64,000 nucleotides of DNA from positions 5,736,001 to 5,800,000 of the forward strand of contig NZ_LT629791.1 in NCBI RefSeq assembly GCF_900105925.1, in the 5' to 3' direction. Both the position numbers and the translations under genes were made by a program. This document shows positions 1 through 8,160 of this stretch, in pieces; positions within the stretch are counted from its first letter, which is position 1; each line of letters starts with the position of its first letter. The DNA is from Jiangella alkaliphila. Its GTDB lineage: Bacteria > Actinomycetota > Actinomycetes > Jiangellales > Jiangellaceae. The notes below the pieces were generated by a model. It searched no databases and was not told the origin of the DNA. It saw nothing but the letters and a program-made list of their open reading frames with translations.

Positions 1-99
1 ACCGCAGGGCGGTACGTTCCGATGCGTCCCGACCCATCCGCGACCGCTTCGGGTACGAACCATGAGTGTCCTGGAGCCGCACCGGAGGAGACGAGGACC

Positions 100-558
100 A
101 TGACGAACCGAGCTGTCAGCGAGTCGATCGTCGTGGCCGCGCCGGCGGCGGTGATCTTCGCGATCCTCGCCGACCCGCGCCAGCATCACCGCATCGACGG
201 GTCCGGGTCGGTCCAGTCCATCGTCTCCGCCCCGGCGCGGCTGACTCGGGGCACGTCGTTCTCGGTGGGCATGCGCCTGTTCGGCGTGCGCTATGTGATC
301 ACCAACCGGGTGGTCGAGTACCACGAGGACCGGTTGATCGCGTGGCGGCACTTCGCCGGGCACCGGTGGCGCTACGAACTGCGGCCGGAGGGTGCCGAGC
401 GCACCCGCGTCGTGGAGTCGTTCGACTATTCCCGTGTCGGCCTGCTGGCGGCCTCGGTCCTGCATGTCCTGCGCTTCCCGGCACGCAACCGCCGGGGCAT
501 CCAGGCCACGCTCCCCCGGCTCAAGGCCGCCGCCGAGGCCGAGCACCGCGCCGCTTGA
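100..558 (+). CDS. SRPBCC (START-like) family protein
   Basis: Encodes 152 residues. The ATG follows GGAGGAGACGAGG, a good ribosome binding site; an in-frame ATG at 22 has none. The N-terminus (SESIVVAAPAAVIFAILADP) is the usual opening of SRPBCC/polyketide-cyclase-like proteins, followed by alternating strands (RLIAWRHF, RWRYELRPE, TRVVESFDYS) and a C-terminal helix, as expected for a helix-grip fold that binds a hydrophobic ligand. No catalytic residues can be assigned and the ligand is unknown. It points toward the sortase gene on the other strand, with only 14 bases between the stops. Confidence 0.85.
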   Translation: MTNRAVSESIVVAAPAAVIFAILADPRQHHRIDGSGSVQSIVSAPARLTRGTSFSVGMRLFGVRYVITNRVVEYHEDRLIAWRHFAGHRWRYELRPEGAERTRVVESFDYSRVGLLAASVLHVLRFPARNRRGIQATLPRLKAAAEAEHRAA

Positions 559-572
559 GCCGTCCGGTCGCC

Positions 573-1295
573 TCAGCCGGGCAGGAGCCGCGCGTAGACC
601 ACGACGTTGTCGCTGTAGTCGCCGGACTCAGGCTCCAGGTCGCCGGCGCAGGTGATGAGACGCAACTCCGGACCGGGCGTGTTGGCGTAGACCCGCGCGG
701 TCGGGAACGCGTCCTTGGCGTACTGGTCCACATGGGTCACGGCGAACCGGGCGACCGTGCCGTCCTCGCGGGTCACCACGACCTCGTCGCCCTCGGCGAG
801 CTGATCGAGGTGACGGAACACGCCGTCGGTGCCGTTCCAGGTCAGGTGGCCGGCCAGGACCGACGGCCCGGACTCCCCCGGCGTCGGGCTCTGGTCGTAC
901 CAGCCGATCGGGTCCGGACCCTGCGGAACCTCCATGCTGCCGTCGCCGGTGAGCCCGAGATCGATCACCTCCCGGCGCACCCCGAGCGACTCGATCTCGA
1001 CGACGGCGGGCCGGCTCGCTGGGAGTGCGGCTGGAACGGCCGGCTCCGCCGGACCCGTCTCGGCCGGTGCCGGCGACTCCGTGGCCGGCGGCGTCGTGCT
1101 GGGCGGCTGCGTCGTGCTGGGCGTCGGTTGGGCCGGCGACGGCGCCGACCCCGCGGCCGAGCCGGAACCGTCGTCGGCGCAGCCCGCCAGGACCACGGCC
1201 AGCAATACGGCCGCGGACAGCACCGAGCGCGCCGACCGGCCCGCTCCGGCGGGCGTGCTGCCGGAGCGGGCCGTGGTCGCGGAGGTGATCGTCAC
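573..1295 (-). CDS. Class F-type sortase, secreted/anchored
   Basis: 240 residues. A hydrophobic segment with a lipobox-like end (VLLAVVLAGC) is followed by a Pro/Thr/Ser-rich linker and a C-terminal sortase domain. The catalytic His lies in VLAGHLTW and the catalytic Cys in LITCAGD; the usual arginine downstream is not obvious (YSDNVVV). Sortases of this class are transpeptidases acting on cell-wall proteins outside the membrane. The start is a GTG overlapping the upstream CHRD gene's stop (GTGA), so the two are translationally coupled. The N-terminal Cys could make it a lipoprotein, which would be unusual for a sortase. Confidence 0.85.
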   Translation of the reverse strand: MTITSATTARSGSTPAGAGRSARSVLSAAVLLAVVLAGCADDGSGSAAGSAPSPAQPTPSTTQPPSTTPPATESPAPAETGPAEPAVPAALPASRPAVVEIESLGVRREVIDLGLTGDGSMEVPQGPDPIGWYDQSPTPGESGPSVLAGHLTWNGTDGVFRHLDQLAEGDEVVVTREDGTVARFAVTHVDQYAKDAFPTARVYANTPGPELRLITCAGDLEPESGDYSDNVVVYARLLPG

Positions 1296-2128
1296 CGGGT
1301 GACGGCCCGGCGGCGTCGGAGCACGCCGGCGCCGGCAACGCCGGCCAGGCCCAGCAGCACCGCGCCGGACACGGCCAGGACAGCCGTGCCGGTGTCGGAG
1401 TGCGACGCGAGGGCGCCGGTGCCGGTGTCGACACCGCCGTCGGGGATGTCGCCGATGTTGGAGCCCTCGATGATGCCGCACGACGCGGGAGCGGTGGCCT
1501 CCTGCGGCAGCGCCGGGTCCAGCTCACTCGGGCCCGCCTCGGCGTCGTACTCACCGTTGCCGTTGACGTCGATGCCGTGCTGGACGACGTGCAGGTTCCG
1601 CACAGCGGCCGCCGTGCCGTCCGGCAGCTCGTCGGAGCTGAACGTCCGGTTGTAGGCCACGTTGCCGTCCGCGTCGGCGACCGGCATCCGGTCCACGGCC
1701 AGCCCCGAGTCCGGCGACGAGTCGCCCTCGGTCGTCAGGGAGATGAAGATGTCGCCGTAGGACGGCAGGCCTTCGGCGGTGCTGACGATGCCGTCGCCGT
1801 CGGCGTCCGCGTCGCCCGTGGGACAGCTGAAGTCCTGCTGACGGTCGGTGGCACCGTGGATGTGCTGGGCGTGTGGCTGGTTCGGCACCAGACCGGTGGC
1901 CTCGATGTTCACCGTCAGGTCACCGTTGTCGGCCAGGGTGATGACCGCTGAGCCGCCGGCACCACTGTCGTTGAGCGAGCCCAACGTGATGCTGTAGTCA
2001 CCGGCCTCGCCCTCGCTGGTATCGCCGGTGCTGCCTGAGTGCCCTTCATGCGCCGAGACAGGCGCCAAGACACCGAGCGACAAAGCAGCGACAGCCGGAA
2101 CGGCAAGGAACGCACGAGTGCGTCGCAT
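1292..2128 (-). CDS. CHRD-domain secreted protein with C-terminal membrane anchor
   Basis: 278 residues from the ATG at 2128 (RTRAFLAVPAVAALSLG signal peptide, cleavage after PVSA); an in-frame ATG at 2149 would add 7 residues. The middle matches CHRD-type beta domains: GDLTVNIEATGL, then HAQHIHGA and later VVQHG, His-rich turns that could bind metal. A low-complexity stretch precedes a C-terminal hydrophobic helix (AVLAVSGAVLLGLAGVAG) and an RRRR tail, so the protein is likely held at the cell surface. Not a classical LPXTG protein: no clear sorting motif is visible despite the adjacent sortase. First gene of a two-gene operon behind a SigK-type promoter. Confidence 0.82.
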   Translation of the reverse strand: MRRTRAFLAVPAVAALSLGVLAPVSAHEGHSGSTGDTSEGEAGDYSITLGSLNDSGAGGSAVITLADNGDLTVNIEATGLVPNQPHAQHIHGATDRQQDFSCPTGDADADGDGIVSTAEGLPSYGDIFISLTTEGDSSPDSGLAVDRMPVADADGNVAYNRTFSSDELPDGTAAAVRNLHVVQHGIDVNGNGEYDAEAGPSELDPALPQEATAPASCGIIEGSNIGDIPDGGVDTGTGALASHSDTGTAVLAVSGAVLLGLAGVAGAGVLRRRRAVTR

Positions 2129-2177
2129 AGCTGCGTCCTCCATATTCATGGGAATCCCCGAAGGGGGCTTGACAACC

Positions 2178-2206
2178 CATTCGGAGCCCCGGGCCGTCCG
2201 GATTGG
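2178..2206 (-). promoter_or_regulatory. SigK-type promoter of CHRD-sortase operon
   Basis: On the minus strand CCAATCC (2200-2206), a 16-base spacer, then CGAATG (2178-2183). The same -35 heptamer, spacer length and -10 core occur at four other intergenic sites in the first 15.3 kb. It faces the CHRD gene about 50 bases away. Confidence 0.75.
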
Positions 2207-2275
2207 TCCAGGTCTCGCACACCAGGCGAACGGCCGACACCGACCATCGCCGGTCCCGGATCGATCGAACAGGAA

Positions 2276-2304
2276 CCAATCCGGTCCGGCAGCGGCTTCG
2301 AACC
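2276..2304 (+). promoter_or_regulatory. SigK-type promoter of FAD oxidoreductase operon
   Basis: CCAATCC (2276-2282), 16-base spacer, CGAACC (2299-2304). The ATG at 2311 lies only 6 bases beyond the -10 element, so the transcript should be leaderless or nearly so. Back-to-back with the CHRD promoter. Confidence 0.75.
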
Positions 2305-2310
2305 CGTGGC

Positions 2311-3606
2311 ATGGAGCAGCCCTCGCGACCGTCCGTGGCCGTGATCGGGTCCGGCGTCGCCGGCCTCACCGCCGCCTACCTGCTGCAGCGCCGCTACGAC
2401 GTGCACCTGTTCGAGGCGGACGACCGGCTCGGCGGGCACGCGCACACGCACGACGTCGACGGCGCCGGTGCGCCGCTCGCGGTGGACAGCGGGTTCCTCG
2501 TGCACAACGAGCGCACTTATCCACTGCTGTTGCGGCTGTTCGGCGAGCTCGGGATCGCGACCACCGAGACCGACATGTCGATGAGCGTGAGCTGCGCGTC
2601 CTGCGGACTGGAGTACGCCGGCGCGCTGGGTCCGAACGGCGTGTTCGCGCAGCGCCGGTCCGTGGCCCGGCCGCGGTTCGTTCGGATGCTCGGCGAGATC
2701 ACGGCATTCCACCGGCAGGCCAGGGCGCTGCTGGCGGCTTCGTCCGGGCTGGACGGCGAGGAGGCGCTCGGGGCGTTCCTCGCCCGGCACGGGCACACGA
2801 GGTACTTCACCGACCACTTCATGGTGCCGCTGGTGTCGGCGGTCTGGTCGGCCGGCCGGGCCGACGCGCTGGCCTACCCGGCGCGGTTCCTGTTCCGGTT
2901 CCTCGACAACCATGGCATGCTCGCGGTCGGCGGGTCGCCGCGCTGGCGGACGGTCAGCGGCGGGTCGCGCACGTACGTGGAGCGTGCCGCCAAGAACCTC
3001 ACCTCGGTGCGCACGTCGACCCCGGTGCGCGGCCTGCGACGCACCGGCGACGGTGTGCTGGTGCGCGAGGAGTCGGACACGGTGCACCGGTTCGAGCACG
3101 TGGTGGTGGCGACGCACGCGGACCAGGCGCTGCGGCTGCTCGAGGACCCGACGCCGGCCGAGCGGGACGTGCTGGGGGCGTTCGGGTTCTCGGTCAACGA
3201 GGCGGTCCTGCACACCGACGCGACGCTGCTGCCGAAGGAGCGGCGGGCGTGGGCGTCGTGGAACCACCGGGTGCCCGCGTGCGGCGCCGGCGGTCTGCCG
3301 GTCGCGGCGCCGGTCGCGATCTCGTACCACCTGAACCGGCTGCACCGGCTGGGCGTGGCGGCGGGTGGGCGGGAGTATGTCGTCACGCTGGGGGCGACTC
3401 AGCAGGTCGCCCCGGACGCCGTCGTGGCCCGGATGGTCTACGAGCACCCGATCCACACCGTCGAGACCGTGGCGGCGCAGCAGCGGCTGCCGGAGCTGGC
3501 CACCGCCCGGACGGTGTACGCCGGCGCCTGGCAGGGATGGGGCTTCCACGAGGACGGCTGCGCGTCGGGCGTCCTTGCCGCGGCGCACCTGGGGGTCCGC
3601 TGGTGA
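2311..3606 (+). CDS. FAD/NAD(P)-dependent amine-oxidase-like oxidoreductase (Rv0449c type)
   Basis: 431 residues. The dinucleotide-binding motif VIGSGVAGLTAAYLLQ is near the N-terminus, followed by the acidic FAD ribose-binding strand (VHLFEADDRLGGHAH). Typical of the amine-oxidase/protoporphyrinogen-oxidase family that sits beside DUF1365 and cyclopropane-fatty-acid synthase genes in many bacteria, where a role in modifying unsaturated or cyclopropane lipids is proposed; the reaction is not settled. The start is fixed by the promoter directly upstream and by MEQPSRPSVAVIGSG; no ribosome binding site is needed if leaderless. It ends in a GTGA overlap with the next gene. Confidence 0.88.
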   Translation: MEQPSRPSVAVIGSGVAGLTAAYLLQRRYDVHLFEADDRLGGHAHTHDVDGAGAPLAVDSGFLVHNERTYPLLLRLFGELGIATTETDMSMSVSCASCGLEYAGALGPNGVFAQRRSVARPRFVRMLGEITAFHRQARALLAASSGLDGEEALGAFLARHGHTRYFTDHFMVPLVSAVWSAGRADALAYPARFLFRFLDNHGMLAVGGSPRWRTVSGGSRTYVERAAKNLTSVRTSTPVRGLRRTGDGVLVREESDTVHRFEHVVVATHADQALRLLEDPTPAERDVLGAFGFSVNEAVLHTDATLLPKERRAWASWNHRVPACGAGGLPVAAPVAISYHLNRLHRLGVAAGGREYVVTLGATQQVAPDAVVARMVYEHPIHTVETVAAQQRLPELATARTVYAGAWQGWGFHEDGCASGVLAAAHLGVRW

Positions 3607-5180
3607 CGGCGCCGGCGCTGTATGCGGCGACCGTGACGCACACGCGCTACGAGCGGGTGCGCCGTACGTTCCGGTACCGCACGTTCCTGTGGCTGGTCGA
3701 CCTCGACGACCTGCCGCGGCTGCCGCGTCCGGTACGGGCGCTCGCGGCGTTCCGGGCCCGCGACCACTTCGCCGGCTCCGCGCCGACGATCCGGGCCGGG
3801 CTGGAGTCGTGGCTGGCCGAGAAGGGTACGTCTCTGGACGGCGGCCGCGTGCTCATGCTCGCCAACGCGGCCGTGCTCGGCTATGTGTTCAATCCGATCA
3901 CGGTGTTCTGGTGCCTCGACGCGGACGGGGCGCCGCGCTGCGTCGTCGCCGAGGTGCACAACACCTATGGAGGCCGGCACGCCTACGTCCTGCGGCCGGA
4001 CGAGCGTGACCGGGCGACGACCGCGAAGGAGCTGTACGTGTCGCCGTTCTTCCCCGTCGACGGCGGGTACGCCATGACGGTCCCCCGCCCGGACCGCCGG
4101 CTGCGGCTGTCGGTCACGCTGTCGCGCCCCGGTCCCGGCGGCGCCGGCGAGCTCGCGTTCGCTGCGTCGCTGACCGGCCGGCGGCGTCGCGCCACCGTCC
4201 CCGCGCTGCTCCGGCTGCTGCTGCGCTTCCCGTGGGCGCCGCTGCGGGTGAGCGCGCTGATCCGCTGGCAGGGCATCCGGCTCTGGCTGCGCCGGGTACC
4301 GGTGGTCCCGCGGCCGAAGGGGCATCGGCCGAACCGGACCTTCGACGTCGGCGGGCCGCAGGTGCTGACCTATGCGGACATGATGCGCGGCTACGCCAGG
4401 GCCGCCGGCCTGCCGCGGCGGGTGATCGTGCCGGTGCCGCTGCTGACGCCGTGGCTGTCCGGGCAGTGGGTGAACCTGGTGACGCCGGTGCCGCGGTCCA
4501 TCGCGATGCCGCTGATCGAGTCGCTCGAGCACGAGGCCGTCTGCCGCGAGGACGACCTGCGCTCGCTGTTGACGGAACCGGCCGACCCGACGCCGTACGC
4601 GCGAGCGGTCGAGCTGGCGCTGGCCCGCATCCGCGAGGCCGACGTCGAGAGCCACTGGTCGACGGCGACGGCGCCGGGCGCGCCGTCCGACCCGCTGCCC
4701 AGCGACCCGTCGTGGTCCGGCGGCACGGTCCGCACCGACCAGCGCTCGGTGCGCTGCGACGTCCCACCGGAGCGGCTGTGGCGGGTCATCGAGGGCATCG
4801 GCGGCCAGAACGGCTGGTACTCGTTCCCGCTGGCCTGGGCGGTGCGCGGCTGGGCCGACCGGCTGGCCGGCGGGGTGGGGCTGCGCCGCGGCCGCCGCGA
4901 CCCGGCCCGGCTGCACCTCGGCGAGGCGCTGGACTGGTGGCGGGTCGAGGCGATCGAGCGCGGCCGGCTGCTGCGCCTGCGCGCGGAGATGAAGGTGCCG
5001 GGCCAGGCCTGGCTGGAGATGTCGGTGACTCCGGACGGCGACGGCGCCGTCTACAGCCAGCGGGCCGTGTTCGTCCCACGCGGACTGGCCGGCCAGCTGT
5101 ACTGGTGGGCGCTCTGGCCGTTCCACGGGCTGATCTTCGGCGGCATGGCCCGCAACATCATCCGCACGGCCTCGCGGTAG
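3603..5180 (+). CDS. Fusion of DUF1365 protein and C-terminal part of an SDR/DUF2867 protein
   Basis: 525 residues from a GTG overlapping the previous stop. Residues 1 to about 240 form a complete DUF1365 domain (HTRYERVRRTFRYRTF, GYVFNPITVFWC, AEVHNTYGGRHAY). From about 243 (NRTFDVGGPQVLTYADMM) it becomes the second half of an NAD(P)-binding SDR protein with its DUF2867 tail (VESHWST onward to GLIFGGMARNIIRTASR). The Rossmann half of the SDR, with the glycine motif, is absent, so the tail cannot bind NAD(P) as usual. The junction is in frame near 4330. Looks like a deletion that joined two neighbouring genes; the DUF1365 half should still fold. DUF1365 (Rv0448c type) belongs with the oxidoreductase upstream. 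Confidence 0.82.
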   Translation: MTAPALYAATVTHTRYERVRRTFRYRTFLWLVDLDDLPRLPRPVRALAAFRARDHFAGSAPTIRAGLESWLAEKGTSLDGGRVLMLANAAVLGYVFNPITVFWCLDADGAPRCVVAEVHNTYGGRHAYVLRPDERDRATTAKELYVSPFFPVDGGYAMTVPRPDRRLRLSVTLSRPGPGGAGELAFAASLTGRRRRATVPALLRLLLRFPWAPLRVSALIRWQGIRLWLRRVPVVPRPKGHRPNRTFDVGGPQVLTYADMMRGYARAAGLPRRVIVPVPLLTPWLSGQWVNLVTPVPRSIAMPLIESLEHEAVCREDDLRSLLTEPADPTPYARAVELALARIREADVESHWSTATAPGAPSDPLPSDPSWSGGTVRTDQRSVRCDVPPERLWRVIEGIGGQNGWYSFPLAWAVRGWADRLAGGVGLRRGRRDPARLHLGEALDWWRVEAIERGRLLRLRAEMKVPGQAWLEMSVTPDGDGAVYSQRAVFVPRGLAGQLYWWALWPFHGLIFGGMARNIIRTASR

Positions 5181-5263
5181 GCAGGTCCGCGTCGGTGGGC
5201 AGCGTCTCCAGCATGGCCTGACCGCCCGCTCGTACGGTGTCGGCGCGACGTAGCGTCCGCAGT

Positions 5264-5827
5264 TCAGTCGAGCCCACGGCCATCGGCCCCGTTCCCGACC
5301 AGCCCGTGCCGACGACTCGACGACGATGAACCCGCGCCCGCCATCTCGCGCAGACCCAACGTCAGGAGACCTGCCACCTCGGCCGCCGGCAGATCGAGAA
5401 GGAGCGCGACGTCACGATAGGAGAAGCCACCGAAACACACCAGCGCGATCGCGGCACGTTGCTGGCCGGCCAGCATCCCCAGACCTGCCATCATGGCCGG
5501 CGCGGATTTACGGCCGCTCGGCGCCGGATCCTCAGACCCATCTGCCGTCAGGGACGCGACCGTCATCCCAGAGCTCAGGCATTGGACGAAGGTGAGATAG
5601 GCCAGACGCTGGCGCATGCTGACCTCGTCGCGAGCCACGTCGTGTTCGACGCAGACCTCGGCGATGACGCTGACCACCACACGCTCCGCGTCCCCCTGGT
5701 CCAGCAGGACCGAGTAGGCCAGCGAGAAGAGCGCCGCGCCGTGGCGGTCGCAGATCCGTTCGGCCGCTGACTCATCGACACGGGTCGCGGTCGCGAATTC
5801 CTGTTGTGACGCGCGTGTGATCGACAT
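5264..5827 (-). CDS. Divergent ECF sigma-factor-like protein
   Basis: 187 residues from the ATG at 5827 (MSITRASQQEF). The N-terminal half resembles sigma region 2 (ERICDRHGAALFSLAYSVLL) and the C-terminal half region 4 (AIALVCFGGFSYRDVALLLD), but both are weak: the usual acidic and aromatic positions of region 2 are changed and the region 4 recognition helix (PAAEVAGLLTLGLREM) is poorly charged. It could be a degenerate sigma factor or a sigma-like regulator without promoter binding. Divergent from sigK, about 185 bases away; no cognate anti-sigma gene beside it. Confidence 0.68.
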   Translation of the reverse strand: MSITRASQQEFATATRVDESAAERICDRHGAALFSLAYSVLLDQGDAERVVVSVIAEVCVEHDVARDEVSMRQRLAYLTFVQCLSSGMTVASLTADGSEDPAPSGRKSAPAMMAGLGMLAGQQRAAIALVCFGGFSYRDVALLLDLPAAEVAGLLTLGLREMAGAGSSSSSRRHGLVGNGADGRGLD

Positions 5828-6012
5828 GCGCCCTACTCCCCACACTCGTACGAGTGCCACCGGGGTCCGGGGCAGCGTTGACGACGACGCGTCATGACCA
5901 CCTCGACCATACCGCAGTCCACCGTCGAGTTGGGCGACGGCGACGATGTCGTCGGCTAGCGTGTGGTCAGTTCCGCGAAACATGTGTCAGACGGCCTATG
6001 GAGAGGCGGCCG

Positions 6013-6615
6013 ATGCCGACGTTACGTCCCGTGCCCGATGGGGATCCGCAGCCGCGCTCAGGGTTCGGCGATAATCTCGGATACCTGCTCGGCCGGTGCG
6101 CCAGCGGTGACACGGCGGCGTTCGAGCAGCTCTACGACGCCGTCGCCGGCGCCGTGCTCGGCATCTCCATCAGGGTGATCCGCGACCGGGCACAGGCTGA
6201 AGAGGTTGCGCAGGACGTGCTGCTCGAGATCTGGCGTACGTCGTCGCGGTACGTGCCCGAGCGTGGCAGCGCTCGCGGCTGGATCATGACGATCGCGCAT
6301 CGGCGCGCCGTCGACCGGGTCCGGCGCGAGCAGGCCGACCACGATCGCGAGGTGCTCGTGGCTAGCCGCGACGGCCGCGGCCGGCCCTACGATGAGGTCG
6401 TCGACGAGGTAGAGGCGAACATCGAGCGCGAACAGGTCCGTCAGTGCCTGGAATCGCTCACCGAACTGCAGCGTGAGTCGATTGCGCTGGCCTACTACGA
6501 CGGGCGCACATACCGCGAGGTCTCCCGGTTCCTGAGCGCCCCGCTGGGGACGGTCAAGACTCGGCTGCGGGACGGACTGATCCGGCTGCGCGACTGCATG
6601 GGGGTGGCACGATGA
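6013..6615 (+). CDS. sigK: ECF RNA polymerase sigma factor, SigK/ECF19 type
   Basis: 200 residues. I chose the ATG at 6013 because GGAGAGG lies just before it; the in-frame ATG at 5998 lacks this. Region 2 spans about 35-105 (AEEVAQDVLLEIWR; GSARGWIMTIAHRRAVDRVR) and region 4 about 135-195 (LQRESIALAYYDGRTYREVS, PLGTVKTRLRDGLIRLR). Sigma factors of this kind direct transcription of redox-responsive envelope genes and are held inactive by a membrane anti-sigma factor. The stop overlaps the anti-sigma start (ATGA). It probably reads the CCAATCC-N16-CGAA promoters around it; no such site is seen before sigK itself. Confidence 0.93.
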   Translation: MPTLRPVPDGDPQPRSGFGDNLGYLLGRCASGDTAAFEQLYDAVAGAVLGISIRVIRDRAQAEEVAQDVLLEIWRTSSRYVPERGSARGWIMTIAHRRAVDRVRREQADHDREVLVASRDGRGRPYDEVVDEVEANIEREQVRQCLESLTELQRESIALAYYDGRTYREVSRFLSAPLGTVKTRLRDGLIRLRDCMGVAR

Positions 6616-7367
6616 CCGAGTCGGCCGATGCCGGACTGCACACGCTCGCCGCGCCGTATGCGCTGCACGCGCTGCCGGACGACGAGGCACGTGCGTTCGA
6701 GACCCATCTGGGCGCGTGCGCGGTGTGCCGGGCCGAGGTCGACGAGCTGCGCGAGACGGCGGCCCGGCTCGGAGCCGTCACCGCCGTGACCCCGCCGGCG
6801 TGGATGAAGGACCAGCTGATGAGCCGAGTCCAGGAGGTCCAGCCGCTACCCCCGCAGGTCGCCGGCGTCGAAGGAGTCGGGTCCGCGACCGTCCGGGCGG
6901 CCCGCCGCTGGTGGCCACGGGTCGCGACCGGGCTGGTGGCGGCCTTGGCCGCCGGCGTCGTCGTCCTCGGCGTCCGCCTCGGCGACGTCCAGAGCGACCT
7001 CGAGCGCGCCGAGCGCGCCGACACGCAGCTGCGCGAGATCATCGAAGCTCCGGACGTCGAGCTGGTCAGGGCCGAGTCTGGCGGCAGTCATGGGACGGCG
7101 CTGGTCGCGCGGTCGCGCGACATTGCCGTTCTGATCGTCACCGGCATGGAACCTGCCCCACCCGACGAGACGTACCAGCTGTGGCTGATCGGCGACACCG
7201 GCATCCGGTCGGCCGGCGTGCTGGACGATCCTGACGGCGGTCGAATCGGCCCGCTGACCGCTCACGGCCTGGGTGAAGCCGAGCAGATGGGTGTGACAGT
7301 CGAGCCGGACGGCGGATCCGAACAGCCGACGACCGAACCGGTGATGGTCATCGAACTCCCGGCCTGA
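6612..7367 (+). CDS. rskA: Membrane anti-sigma-K factor
   Basis: 251 residues. The N-terminal cytoplasmic part has a zinc-type anti-sigma signature, H-x3-C-x2-C (HLGACAVC), in the ASD that grips sigma. One transmembrane helix follows (VATGLVAALAAGVVVLGVRL, about residues 101-120) and then an extracellular RskA domain (TYQLWLIGDTGIRSAGVL; VTVEPDGGSEQPT). In M. tuberculosis, RskA is cleaved by regulated proteolysis to free SigK. Translationally coupled to sigK and followed by a strong hairpin terminator. A paralogue with no full-length sigma partner lies at 10034. Confidence 0.93.
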   Translation: MTESADAGLHTLAAPYALHALPDDEARAFETHLGACAVCRAEVDELRETAARLGAVTAVTPPAWMKDQLMSRVQEVQPLPPQVAGVEGVGSATVRAARRWWPRVATGLVAALAAGVVVLGVRLGDVQSDLERAERADTQLREIIEAPDVELVRAESGGSHGTALVARSRDIAVLIVTGMEPAPPDETYQLWLIGDTGIRSAGVLDDPDGGRIGPLTAHGLGEAEQMGVTVEPDGGSEQPTTEPVMVIELPA

Positions 7368-7382
7368 CCTTCGCTCACCATG

Positions 7383-7416
7383 GACTGGCGCCCCACGGAC
7401 TCGTGGGGCGCCAGTC
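7383..7416. terminator. Bidirectional hairpin terminator
   Basis: A perfect 14-bp stem (GACTGGCGCCCCAC with GTGGGGCGCCAGTC) and a 6-base loop between the convergent rskA and fasciclin genes. Confidence 0.85.
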
Positions 7417-7427
7417 TGGCTCGCGGG

Positions 7428-8111
7428 TCACATGGGGGGCATGAGCACGCCGTCGATCAGGTAGACGGTGGCGTTGGCGGTCGTGACACCACCGCAGACC
7501 ACGTTGGCGTCGTTGACCGTCAGCGCGTCCGGGGTGCCGGCCACCGTCACCGGGTCGCCCTGGACCGTCATCTGCTCACCGACCACCTGGTCCGGGGACA
7601 ACTGACCGGGCACCACGTGATACGTCAGCACCGTCGTGAGTAGATCCGCGTCGGTGGCCAGCGTGTCCAGCGTGGCCTGGTCGACCGCGGCGAACGCGTC
7701 GTCGATCGGCGCGAACACGGTGAACTCGGCCCCGTTGAGCGTGTCGACCAGGTCCACCTCGGGGTTGAGTCCCCCGGACACCGCCGCGACCAGCGTCGTC
7801 AGGATCGGGTTATTCGACGCGGCCACCGCGACCGGGTCGTCGGACATGCCCTCGACCGAGCCCTCACCATCGGGGACCTGGGCGGCATAGTCGGCGCAGC
7901 CCGGACCCACCGGACCGGCCATCGGCTCCTCCGTCATCTCGTCCGCCGGCTCGTCGGCCGGCGTGGTCTCCTCCTCCGGTGCGGAGGTGCTGTCGCCGTT
8001 GCCGCTCGCCGTCGAGTCGTCACCGTCGTCGTCACCGCACGCGGCCATGGTCAGGGCGAGCGCCGCGATGGTCGCGACGAGCACCGGGGTACGCCTGGTC
8101 AGAAGTTTCAT
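7428..8111 (-). CDS. Fasciclin (FAS1) domain lipoprotein, MPT70/MPT83-like
   Basis: 227 residues. Signal peptide with lipobox (LALTMAAC), then an acidic Ser/Glu/Asp linker, then one FAS1 domain: [30 protein letters not shown], the YHVVPGQ motif, and the closing [12 protein letters not shown]. Extracellular and lipid-anchored; FAS1 domains mediate adhesion or protein contacts. MPT70 and MPT83 are the main SigK targets in M. tuberculosis, which fits this position. It starts 50 bases after the molybdopterin oxidoreductase stop on the same strand with GAGAGGAACC before the ATG, so it is likely expressed from the SigK-type promoter at 9727-9755. Confidence 0.93.
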   Translation of the reverse strand: MKLLTRRTPVLVATIAALALTMAACGDDDGDDSTASGNGDSTSAPEEETTPADEPADEMTEEPMAGPVGPGCADYAAQVPDGEGSVEGMSDDPVAVAASNNPILTTLVAAVSGGLNPEVDLVDTLNGAEFTVFAPIDDAFAAVDQATLDTLATDADLLTTVLTYHVVPGQLSPDQVVGEQMTVQGDPVTVAGTPDALTVNDANVVCGGVTTANATVYLIDGVLMPPM

Positions 8112-8160
8112 GATGGTTCCTCTCGGATCGTCTCTGCTGGTGGTTCGGGCCGGCGATGGA

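Noticed and set aside
66..1655. Very long open frame on the plus strand across the sortase and CHRD genes
   Set aside because: Shadow frame of high-GC coding DNA on the other strand; Arg/Gly/Pro-rich, no domain, no ribosome binding site.
2028..3602. Upstream extension of the DUF1365 fusion frame
   Set aside because: Runs antisense or out of frame through the FAD oxidoreductase; the GTGA-coupled start at 3603 explains the gene.
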